The notes under the pieces are model-generated. The model had not been told where the DNA came from. It worked only from the letters and a program-made list of their open reading frames with translations, and searched no databases. From CAYTMY01 sp964618075 (lineage in GTDB: Bacteria; Bacillota; Clostridia; Eubacteriales; Anaerofustaceae), in the NCBI GenBank assembly GCA_964618075.1, contig CAZTZO010000015.1:1-38046 (forward strand): a DNA stretch of 38,046 nt, read 5' to 3'. The translations under genes and the position numbers were made by a program. Shown here one piece after another: positions 23,635 to 30,516 of this stretch (the first letter of the stretch is position 1; each line of letters begins with the position of its first letter).

Positions 23635-24579
23635 ATGGATATTTTCGATAATGAAAAACGTCATTTGCCCAACGACATGCTCTCGCTGCCTACCGTGAGA
23701 GCGCAGATAAAATACGAAGTGGGTCCCGGCTCGCCTCGTCCGTCGCTTGAAGGGCCCGCCTTTGACAGAGAGGGTAATTTCTATTGCTGTCTGACTAAAC
23801 CGGGTGACACTCATATAAAAAAGATAACGCCCGACGGCACAATAAGCGAATTCTATCACTGTACGGAGGGAATGAGCGTTGGTATTGCCTTCCATAAAGA
23901 CGGACGCGCTTTTATCACCAACATGTCAACAGGCGAGCTTACTATTCATTCGCCAAGCGGAGAAGTGCTGGAAAAAACAGTATTAAAATACGAGGATCAT
24001 ATTCTCAGGGCAGACGTTGGAACATTCGATTCTAAAGGAGACCTATATATCTCTGATCTGAGCGGGACAACGTATGACCCGATTGGTTCGGTATACTCTC
24101 TGAGCGCAGAAAGCAATTATAAAACGCTTAAAAAGTTCATGGGCGGCATGGCTTCACCGAACGGGATAAAATTTGCTTCCGACGATAATGAGTTTTGGTA
24201 TGTCGAAACAAACAACAACGCCTTATTCTGTATGAGAAGAGGAATAGACGGCAAGTTTGCTTATAATCAAATGTCTCCTCTGCGAGTCTTTCAGAACAAG
24301 GGTAACACCGTACTCGACACATTTTCGATAGATCAAAAAGGATATATCTATCTGGGCGTCATGTTCGGCGGACGTTATATCATTCTGGATAACGAAGGCG
24401 TCGCCATAGCCAATGTAATCGTGCCGGGATTTGAAGAATATAAGCTAAGATATACGCCTAATCTCGCAATACACCCATTTAAAAACGAAGCATACGCTGT
24501 GGCTTCAGACGAAAACGCATCGGTTATACTCAGCTTTAAAACAGCTGCTCCATCTCAAAAACTATATGCTTTTGCATAA
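23635..24579 (+). CDS. SMP-30/gluconolactonase-like beta-propeller protein
   Basis: A 314-residue six-bladed beta-propeller of the SMP-30/gluconolactonase/LRE group, typically calcium-dependent lactonases. Likely metal ligands are visible: Glu39 (LEGPAF), Asp127 (RADVGTFD), Asn176 (SPNGIKF) and Asp228 (LDTFSID). Blade repeats such as DREGNFY, DSKGDLYISD and DQKGYIYLG recur. No signal peptide is seen, so it is cytoplasmic. The start at 23635 has AAAGGA eight bases upstream; an in-frame GTG 13 codons earlier lacks a site. Its place between SnoaL-like genes and a carrier suggests it opens or closes a lactone in the same pathway. A non-lactonase hydrolase is possible. Confidence 0.85.
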   Translation: MDIFDNEKRHLPNDMLSLPTVRAQIKYEVGPGSPRPSLEGPAFDREGNFYCCLTKPGDTHIKKITPDGTISEFYHCTEGMSVGIAFHKDGRAFITNMSTGELTIHSPSGEVLEKTVLKYEDHILRADVGTFDSKGDLYISDLSGTTYDPIGSVYSLSAESNYKTLKKFMGGMASPNGIKFASDDNEFWYVETNNNALFCMRRGIDGKFAYNQMSPLRVFQNKGNTVLDTFSIDQKGYIYLGVMFGGRYIILDNEGVAIANVIVPGFEEYKLRYTPNLAIHPFKNEAYAVASDENASVILSFKTAAPSQKLYAFA

Positions 24580-24611
24580 GTTGATAAAATAATAAGGAGG
24601 AATCATTTTCT

Positions 24612-25919
24612 ATGTCCACATCTACGATCGCAATACTGTGCCTGGTAGCTCTTGTTGCCGCAATAGTGCTTGGTAATAAGCTAAAGGCCAACATCGGTAT
24701 TTTCGCACTTGTTTTTGCCTACATCATCGGATGCGCACTTTCAGGGAAATTCGCATCGACTGTCACAACTCTCTTCCCCATAAAAATCATGATGTACCTG
24801 CTCACCGTATCGTATTTCTACGGTTTTGCTATTTCAAACGGTACAATGCAAGCTATAGGCGCAAGAATAGTTTATGCTTGCCGAACAAAAGCGTGGCTTC
24901 TGCCCATTTCCATGTTTTTCGGAGCCGCTATAATTGCGGCGGCAGGCGGCGGCGGACTTATGGCAAATATCGTTATGGCTCCTATAGCATTTCAGCTTGC
25001 CGACCAGGCGAACTTTAATCCGCTTCTCGCTTATATAGCGGTAGTCGCAGGCTCTCCCTTAGGTGGAACGACCTTCTGGAGCGTAGGCGGAGTTACGACA
25101 AGAGCCATTGCCGAATGCTCCGGTATCGAAGGCTCAATAGCACAGGCATTGGTCAATCAGCAGACGCTTTTCCTTGCAATAGTATCAATCAGCTTCTTTG
25201 CCATTATGTATATTCTTTTCAAGGGGTATAAAGCAAAAGCGACTGTGATAGAAAAGCCGGCGGCCATGACGAAAAATCAGAAGACCACATTGACTCTGAT
25301 AATTATTACGGTAGCGCTCGTCGTTATTCCTTCTCTCATAAACATCTTAGCGCCCAATCCGGTATGCAAATATCTTGCAAACTATGTATTCGAGATACAG
25401 CTTCTCTCCCTTATAATGGGTCTGATATGCACAGTTTTAAAGCTCGGCGACGAAAAAGAAGTTATTAAATCTCAGATACCTTGGGGAATGATACTGGTTA
25501 TATGCGGAGTTGGCACGCTTATAGCGGTAGCCTCTAAATTCGGCGTTATCGACATGGTTGCTTCTTGGATAGGGGCAAAGATGAACGCAAATATAGCGGC
25601 TCCGGTCATGACTGCGATAGGAGCGGCACTCAGCTTTGTCTCAGACGGTATGGGAGTCGTAATGCCCACCTTCTATCCGATGATGCCGGGTATTGCCGCA
25701 GCAACGGGAGCAAGCATAGCGCCTATGCTCGTGGGCTTCACCTGCGGTACATGGGTAACCGGCGCGAGCCCCATATCAAGTGGCGGAGCGCTCGCACTCA
25801 GCTGTGTAAGCGAAAAACAACGTGGAAAAATGTTCACAAAATGCTTATTAATGGCTTTGGGGTATATGGTATGGCTTATGATACTAGCCTCAATAGGAAT
25901 TCTTAACATTTTCGCATAA
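24612..25919 (+). CDS. MatC/DASS-type carboxylate carrier
   Basis: A 435-residue integral membrane protein with about eleven helices of the ion-transporter superfamily. The N-terminal half resembles the dicarboxylate carrier MatC N-terminal domain (FPIKIMMYLLTVSYFYGFA; AAGGGGLMANIVMAPIA) and the C-terminal half repeats the fold (SFVSDGMGVVMPTFYPMM; SPISSGGALALS). Glycine- and serine-rich hairpin motifs such as GSPLGGTT are typical of substrate- and sodium-binding loops. It probably imports a small carboxylate, or its lactone-derived acid, for the enzymes upstream. AAGGAGG precedes the start by eleven bases. It is the last gene of the operon before a strong terminator. Substrate is inferred from family only. 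Confidence 0.85.
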   Translation: MSTSTIAILCLVALVAAIVLGNKLKANIGIFALVFAYIIGCALSGKFASTVTTLFPIKIMMYLLTVSYFYGFAISNGTMQAIGARIVYACRTKAWLLPISMFFGAAIIAAAGGGGLMANIVMAPIAFQLADQANFNPLLAYIAVVAGSPLGGTTFWSVGGVTTRAIAECSGIEGSIAQALVNQQTLFLAIVSISFFAIMYILFKGYKAKATVIEKPAAMTKNQKTTLTLIIITVALVVIPSLINILAPNPVCKYLANYVFEIQLLSLIMGLICTVLKLGDEKEVIKSQIPWGMILVICGVGTLIAVASKFGVIDMVASWIGAKMNANIAAPVMTAIGAALSFVSDGMGVVMPTFYPMMPGIAAATGASIAPMLVGFTCGTWVTGASPISSGGALALSCVSEKQRGKMFTKCLLMALGYMVWLMILASIGILNIFA

Positions 25920-25928
25920 CAAACGATA

Positions 25929-25976
25929 AAGAACACATGAAAACCGAGTCCTCCTCTTTCATGTGTTCTTTTATTT
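25929..25976. terminator. Bidirectional terminator closing the SnoaL operon
   Basis: A perfect 14 bp stem AAGAACACATGAAA/TTTCATGTGTTCTT has a T-rich tail on the plus strand. It lies between the carrier gene and the converging TetR gene. Confidence 0.88.
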
Positions 25977-25984
25977 ATGTTTTT

Positions 25985-26626
25985 TCACTTCAAAAGCTTT
26001 ATGTCCGTATAAGGATTGTTTATATAATATTCATACGCTCTGTCGGCAATTTCTTTTATCCTGTCTGCTGGCAAACCAAGAGCTCTTAAGGTGTTTGAAA
26101 ATACAAAAGTCGAAATATCCTTTATAGGAGGGCGGTTTTCCATTGTACATATATGAAGCATAAATTCACGTCTTGCACCGAAATCGGCTATTATAACGTT
26201 TTCTATCTCAGCACGATTTATTTGCATAGCGAAATCGTTTACAAAGCCGTAATATACCTTGTGCAGATTACTATACAGATATGTATAGAGGGAACGCTTT
26301 TTTATTATCTCAAGATAAAAACGCTTTACATTTTCATCCTCTAAAATTTCCCTGTGGTAGTTGAATGTCAGTACAAAATGCTTAAAAACGTTTGATTCAC
26401 GACCTATTTCACTTTCATTCATACGCAGATATATCCTGTCGTTCCACGCTGAAAATATTTGAGAAACAAACTTTTCTTTTGTATTGTAGTGATATGTGGC
26501 GCATCCCAGCGTGCTGCCTGCTTTTTGCGCAATCTTTTGAATCGTTGTACTCGCAAAGCCGTATTCATAAAAGAGCGACTTAGCAGATTCGTATATCTTA
26601 TTTTTCATCTCGTATCGGTTGTACAA
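25985..26626 (-). CDS. TetR/AcrR-family regulator
   Basis: A 213-residue regulator. The helix-turn-helix covers about 7-55 (MKNKIYESAKSLFYEYGFA; IAQKAGSTLGCATYHYNTKEK) and the rest is a helical ligand-binding domain. The start is a TTG at 26626 with AGGAG eleven bases upstream; the ATG six codons later has no ribosome site. Its promoter is an extended -10 TGATATAAT (26652-26660) inside the palindrome ATGAT-ATA-ATCAT, a plausible autoregulatory operator. It converges on the SnoaL operon, so a role there is possible but not shown by the layout. Confidence 0.88.
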   Translation of the reverse strand: MYNRYEMKNKIYESAKSLFYEYGFASTTIQKIAQKAGSTLGCATYHYNTKEKFVSQIFSAWNDRIYLRMNESEIGRESNVFKHFVLTFNYHREILEDENVKRFYLEIIKKRSLYTYLYSNLHKVYYGFVNDFAMQINRAEIENVIIADFGARREFMLHICTMENRPPIKDISTFVFSNTLRALGLPADRIKEIADRAYEYYINNPYTDIKLLK

Positions 26627-26651
26627 TAATTATAAATCTCCTATTTTTATG

Positions 26652-26660
26652 ATTATATCA
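26652..26660 (-). promoter_or_regulatory. Extended -10 and palindrome upstream of the TetR gene
   Basis: The minus strand reads TGA-TATAAT within ATGATATAATCAT. The overlap suggests negative autoregulation. Confidence 0.45.
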
Positions 26661-26734
26661 TTTATTTCACTTTTTTAAAATCAAACAAGTAAGAATAAAT
26701 CGCTAAAACAGTTTTGTTTAAAGAAAAAATGAGA

Positions 26735-26740
26735 TATAAT
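26735..26740 (+). promoter_or_regulatory. -10 box of tRNA-Gly
   Basis: A perfect TATAAT lies eight bases before the tRNA 5' end. TTTTGT at 26712-26717 is a weak -35 at 17 bp. Confidence 0.5.
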
Positions 26741-26748
26741 TTTCTTGT

Positions 26749-26822
26749 GCGGGCGTAGCTCAATGGCAGAGCTCCAGCTTCCCAAGCTGATAACGAGGGT
26801 TCGATTCCCTTCGCCCGCTCCA
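26749..26822 (+). tRNA. tRNA-Gly (anticodon CCC)
   Basis: This 74 nt cloverleaf has acceptor GCGGGCG/CGCCCGC, D-arm GCTCAATGGCAGAGC, T-arm GAGGGTTCGATTCCCTT and an encoded CCA. The anticodon loop TTCCCAA gives CCC at 26781-26783, reading GGG. The outermost base pair of the anticodon stem is C-A mismatched, leaving four pairs. A cluster of repeats follows directly. Confidence 0.94.
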
Positions 26823-26848
26823 AAAAACGCTTTGATAAACGCAAAGCT

Positions 26849-27037
26849 CAGTGAATAATGAATATTGAAGAATGCATAATTAAGAATAATAAGGGCAAAT
26901 CCTTAGCGTTTCTGTATTATTGCGAAAGCACGAGGCAAGCAAAAAAGCTTGTTTTTTATTTGCCGATGCACGCGATATAAACGGCTTTACCGTAGAAGTC
27001 ACTATTTAGTAAAAAATTTTCATTATTCATTAAAAAG
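26849..27037. mobile_element. MITE-like element with short terminal inverted repeats
   Basis: TGAATAATGAA at the left (near 26853) faces its reverse complement TTCATTATTCA at the right (near 27019-27030), each followed by a similar AT-rich tail. The interior of under 200 bp has no reading frame and contains a small AAGC/GCTT hairpin. Size, terminal repeats and lack of coding match miniature inverted-repeat elements. No target duplication was confirmed. Confidence 0.35.
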
Positions 27038-27140
27038 AAATCCTCCAATGAAAGAAAATACTAGCTTGTTCTCTAATACCGCAATATCGTTAATAATAGG
27101 TGACATCTTTTTATATAGTAAACACATATTTTATAAATTA

Positions 27141-27230
27141 TAAAGCCCTTTACCCAAAGTCTTTCACGAAAGCTTGAGCCTTCGTGAAAAAGGGCTTTTT
27201 TATGCCAACAAATCTTTATTTTTTAAGGGA
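27141..27230 (-). repeat. Repeat family A, copy 3 (inverted, diverged)
   Basis: The reverse complement aligns along about 80 bases with copies 1 and 2. Shared blocks include CCCAAAGTCTTTCA, AAGCTTGAGCCTT and GGGCTTTTTTATGCC. The outer stem AAAGCCCTTT/AAAGGGCTTT is kept, while the inner stem is now TTTCACGAA/TTCGTGAAA instead of TTTCAAGC/GCTTGAAA, so the fold is conserved although the bases changed. Confidence 0.75.
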
Positions 27231-27324
27231 TTCTTTACACTTAAAATAAACACAAATGTTTCTTGTTTACATTCGACGAGCGAAAAGTGAAATTTTTAAT
27301 ATTGTCATCATAACAATAATTATC

Positions 27325-27379
27325 CTTTTCATAACAAAACCTCTTTTGCAGTTTAATTCTACAAGAGAGGTTTGATTTT
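27325..27379 (+). repeat. Repeat family B, copy 2 (hairpin)
   Basis: The sequence contains AAACCTCTTTTGCAGTT and its partner GAGAGGTTT. It matches the reverse complement of 14112-14165 over about 45 bases including flanking T-rich sequence. It lies about 100 bases after repeat A copy 3. The remaining 27380-27547 stretch shows nothing recognisable. Confidence 0.65.
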
Positions 27380-27547
27380 AAGCTATGTTAAGTAAGTGAG
27401 ACTCAAAAAAAAGTATGATTGAGAAATGATACATATATTGTTTATACTAAGTCATTTATAACTCGGATTTTGTATTTGCATAAAAGCCCTTTTAATATTT
27501 AGTATTATTTCTGCCTTATGTCGGTCTTTGTATCAAAATAAAAGCCT

Positions 27548-28954
27548 TTATTTTGATTCCTTCAGTGCGTCAACAAGCATGAAAGCTACCTTGTTTATCG
27601 ACTGACTGCCTGCCACGAGCACCAAATCGCCCTCGTGGGCATTTTTTACGATATAATCCACTATATCCTGAAATTCCGATATGACTCTGGTGGGAATTGC
27701 GTATTTTTCTATTATTTTCTTTGCGATATCCTCTGAGTATATATTCCAGTCATTATCTTCTCTGTCCGAATATATGTCGTTTAATATGACCTCGTCGGCA
27801 GTACTGAAGGCGTCCACAAACTTATCGAATAAAAAATATGTGCGCGAATAGGTGTGAGGTTGGAATACGACCCAAAGCTTGTTATGCTTATAGTTTTTGC
27901 AGCCCGCTATGGTGACCTCAAGCTCCTTCGGGTGATGAGCGTAATCCTCGAATACCTTTATGCCTCTTTCTTCTCCTCTGAATTCAAATCGCCTCTTGGC
28001 TCCCTTGAAATCGGCAAAGCTTTTATGTATGGCGTCGGGACGTATACCGAGACGATCCGCTACGGCTATTACCGCAAGAGAATTATGCACGTTGTGTTCT
28101 CCGGGTATCTGCAGGCTGAAGGTGTTGTAATAAACGCCCTGCTTGTAAACGTCGAAGGTTGGTTTGCCGAATTCGTCGTATGCTATATTGTCAGCTCTCC
28201 AGTAATTGTTTTCGTTCAGTCCGAAGGTCTGTATTTCAGCCTTGATTGTAGGAAGCAAGGACAAAACGTGCTCGTCGTCTCCGTTTGCTACTAAAAGACC
28301 GTAGGCGGGTAGAATCCGTGCAAATTTGCCGAAGGACTCGGTAATCTGGTCTATTCCTCCGGTAAAGTAGTCAAGATGATCTTCGTCTATATTTAAAATT
28401 ACTCCTATGGAGTGCTGCGTATGCAAAAAGCTGTCTACAAATTCACATGCCTCAATAACGAAATATCTGCTGTTGCCGACTCTGCTGTTTCCGCCGATCT
28501 GCGGTATTGTACCGCCTACGGATATCGAGGGGTCGAGTCCTGCATTAAGAAGAGTAAGGGCGGTAAGCGAGGAGGTTGTAGTTTTGCCATGGGTTCCGCT
28601 TACTGCTATGGTTTCGGGATATAGCCGTGAAAGCATACCTAGAAAGTCGGAGCGCTCCATAAGAGGGATAGAGTAGTTTTCGGCTGTCTGCATTTCTATA
28701 TTGTCGGGATGTATCGCGGCTGAATATACGACAAGATCCGCATCCTTCGGAACGTTTTCGGCTCTATGACCTATAAATACGGTAATGTCGTTTTTCTCAA
28801 GCTTTTGCGTGTATGTACAAGCTCGCATGTCTGAGCCGCTTACTTCAAAGCTGTTCATCTTGCTCATAAGGGCAAGCCCGCTCATGCTTGTTCCTCCGAT
28901 ACCGATAAAATATATCTTTTTTATATCCTCAAGCTTAATTTTACTTATTACCAT
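27548..28954 (-). CDS. murC: UDP-N-acetylmuramate--L-alanine ligase
   Basis: A 468-residue cytoplasmic ATP-dependent ligase that adds the first amino acid to UDP-MurNAc in peptidoglycan synthesis. The N-terminal domain carries GIGGTSMSG (18-26) for UDP binding, the central domain the ATP loop GTHGKTT (120-126), and the third domain HNVHNSLA and the C-terminal Rossmann part. The start is set at 28954, where GGGAG lies nine bases upstream and the N-terminus matches the family; a GTG 14 codons earlier has no site. No mur or fts genes adjoin it, unlike the classical dcw cluster. The length is normal for MurC. Confidence 0.96.
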   Translation of the reverse strand: MVISKIKLEDIKKIYFIGIGGTSMSGLALMSKMNSFEVSGSDMRACTYTQKLEKNDITVFIGHRAENVPKDADLVVYSAAIHPDNIEMQTAENYSIPLMERSDFLGMLSRLYPETIAVSGTHGKTTTSSLTALTLLNAGLDPSISVGGTIPQIGGNSRVGNSRYFVIEACEFVDSFLHTQHSIGVILNIDEDHLDYFTGGIDQITESFGKFARILPAYGLLVANGDDEHVLSLLPTIKAEIQTFGLNENNYWRADNIAYDEFGKPTFDVYKQGVYYNTFSLQIPGEHNVHNSLAVIAVADRLGIRPDAIHKSFADFKGAKRRFEFRGEERGIKVFEDYAHHPKELEVTIAGCKNYKHNKLWVVFQPHTYSRTYFLFDKFVDAFSTADEVILNDIYSDREDNDWNIYSEDIAKKIIEKYAIPTRVISEFQDIVDYIVKNAHEGDLVLVAGSQSINKVAFMLVDALKESK

Positions 28955-29118
28955 AGAGGCGTTCTCCCTTTTTATTGATTCGATATTAAGCTTCACGGGT
29001 CTTATTCTAACATCTTTCTTAACGCTTACAAACGAATTGTCTTATCTGTTATATGCTTTTTATCAACGGAAATATAACAAAAACGAAAACAATAAAAAAA
29101 GTGAATTATTAAAAACAT

Positions 29119-29146
29119 TTTACTTTTTGAAATTATGGTGTATAAT
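29119..29146 (+). promoter_or_regulatory. Promoter of spoVG
   Basis: TTTACT (29119-29124), a 16 bp spacer and a perfect TATAAT (29141-29146), about 34 bases before the start. A sigma-H style promoter, known for Bacillus spoVG, is not evident. Confidence 0.5.
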
Positions 29147-29180
29147 ACTATAAACAGGAGACTACTTTAGGAGGATACTT

Positions 29181-29468
29181 ATGGAAGTAACGGATATTCG
29201 CATCAGACAAGTATTCGACGAAGGCAAAATGAAAGCCCGCGTTTCGATAACTTTTGACAACCAGTTCGTAGTGCATGAGATCAAGGTCATAGAAGGTGAA
29301 AACGGAATATTTATCGCCATGCCGAGTAAAAAGCTTCCCGGAGGCGAATATAAGGATATTGCCCATCCCATCAATAAAGAGACTCGCAACATGCTTCAGG
29401 AAGTCATTTTAAAGGCGTATGAAGAGAAGCTTTTGGAGGAAAGCAGCTTTTCTCCTGAGGGCGAATAA
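29181..29468 (+). CDS. spoVG: SpoVG septation and RNA-binding regulator
   Basis: A 95-residue protein matching SpoVG over its whole length: VTDIRIRQV at the start, the conserved core GIFIAMPSKK (47-56) and DIAHPINKETR. SpoVG is a nucleic-acid-binding regulator that in Bacillus affects asymmetric septation and in other Firmicutes affects virulence and metabolism. In Clostridia and Bacilli it often lies near murC or glmU/prs; here it is divergent from murC. AGGAGG precedes the start. The gene supports a Firmicute origin but does not prove sporulation. Confidence 0.96.
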   Translation: MEVTDIRIRQVFDEGKMKARVSITFDNQFVVHEIKVIEGENGIFIAMPSKKLPGGEYKDIAHPINKETRNMLQEVILKAYEEKLLEESSFSPEGE

Positions 29469-29496
29469 TTTGCTTTTAGCAAGAGAAACAGATTAA

Positions 29497-29530
29497 AAAC
29501 ACAAGGCATTTAAGCCTTGTGTTTTATTTA
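29497..29530. terminator. Bidirectional terminator between spoVG and the TetR gene
   Basis: The stem AAACACAAGGC/GCCTTGTGTTT has T-rich tails. The base of the hairpin overlaps the stop codon of the converging TetR gene. Confidence 0.85.
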
Positions 29531-30204
29531 TTTAGCGTTTCATCATGTAATGTAAGCTCTATACGGCACAGAGAAGGCAGCTGCCATGTTGTCCTGTCAG
29601 AATAGGTATGCGCCTTTTGTATATATTTATCTATTGTGTAATCATCAAGACATAACAGGTGAAGGTGAACCTTATGCATCATGTTTACTGCTTCGTCCTC
29701 GCTCATTCTCTTGCGTGTAGCCGCATGAACGAGTGAATTAATTGCCGAAGGAAAGATCGTCGCACAGCCGATAAGCTGTCCCTGTGATAAATCAAGCCCC
29801 AGATATTCCACCTGCTCTGTAAAATGCTTGAAGTTCATATCTACGGCAAGCTTGGATTGAATACGGTATTTGTCAAGCTCATTATAAAAGTCCATATATT
29901 TATTCTTTGACATAAAAAGACGCATCTGGACTGCCAGATGTATGGAATCTCGCAGTATTATATCGTTAATATCCCCGAATTTATCAAGGATTTCATCGAA
30001 AAAGGACTTATAAAATCTGTGACTTATTTCCGAGGCAATATCCGCCTTGTTGTGGTAATGGTATGTCAGATTACCTCGGGATATTCCCGCTCTGTCGGCT
30101 ATCTGCCTTGTTGTCGTTGCCGTATATCCCTTTTCGCAAAACAGCTGCTGCGCCGCATCAAGTATATTTTCGCAGGTCGCTTCGCTTTTTTTATAGCTGG
30201 CCAT
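29524..30204 (-). CDS. TetR-family regulator divergent from the UroD-family gene
   Basis: A 226-residue regulator with a clear TetR helix-turn-helix (CENILDAAQQLFCEKGYTA; RQIADRAGISRGNLTYHY, about 11-50) and a helical effector domain. ATG at 30204 and a TTG directly before it are both possible starts; only a weak GGGG site is present. It is divergently arranged with the UroD-family gene across 312 bases, the standard layout for a local repressor that senses the pathway's substrate. Confidence 0.9.
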   Translation of the reverse strand: MASYKKSEATCENILDAAQQLFCEKGYTATTTRQIADRAGISRGNLTYHYHNKADIASEISHRFYKSFFDEILDKFGDINDIILRDSIHLAVQMRLFMSKNKYMDFYNELDKYRIQSKLAVDMNFKHFTEQVEYLGLDLSQGQLIGCATIFPSAINSLVHAATRKRMSEDEAVNMMHKVHLHLLCLDDYTIDKYIQKAHTYSDRTTWQLPSLCRIELTLHDETLNK

Positions 30205-30456
30205 CAATTTGCCCCAATCTTATCAACTTAATACAAATCTATAATAAATCGACTGTTTTTGCAATAGAGGCAAATAAAAAAGTTAATTATTAATATTGCA
30301 TAGAACGCAAATTATATTTATTTAACAAAAAAAAGCATAATATTGATAATAGTATAAAATATACAATAAAAGAATAAGTATAGAATGTAATGAATTAAAA
30401 ACTGCAATATAAAAAAGGAACATATAATAGAAAAATATATAATTGTACAAAATGTA

Positions 30457-30485
30457 TTGAAATCAGATATATGGTTTGTTAAAAT
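30457..30485 (+). promoter_or_regulatory. Promoter of the UroD-family gene
   Basis: TTGAAA (30457-30462), a 17 bp spacer and TAAAAT (30480-30485). The rest of the 30205-30516 divergent spacer is very AT-rich. I could not pick out a convincing TetR palindrome in it. Confidence 0.6.
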
Positions 30486-30516
30486 CCAGATATGAATTAA
30501 GGAGGTTCGTTAAGAT

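Noticed and set aside
27854..28294. A 146-codon plus-strand frame inside murC
   Set aside because: It is antisense to an intact, motif-complete murC and shows no domain or ribosome site.
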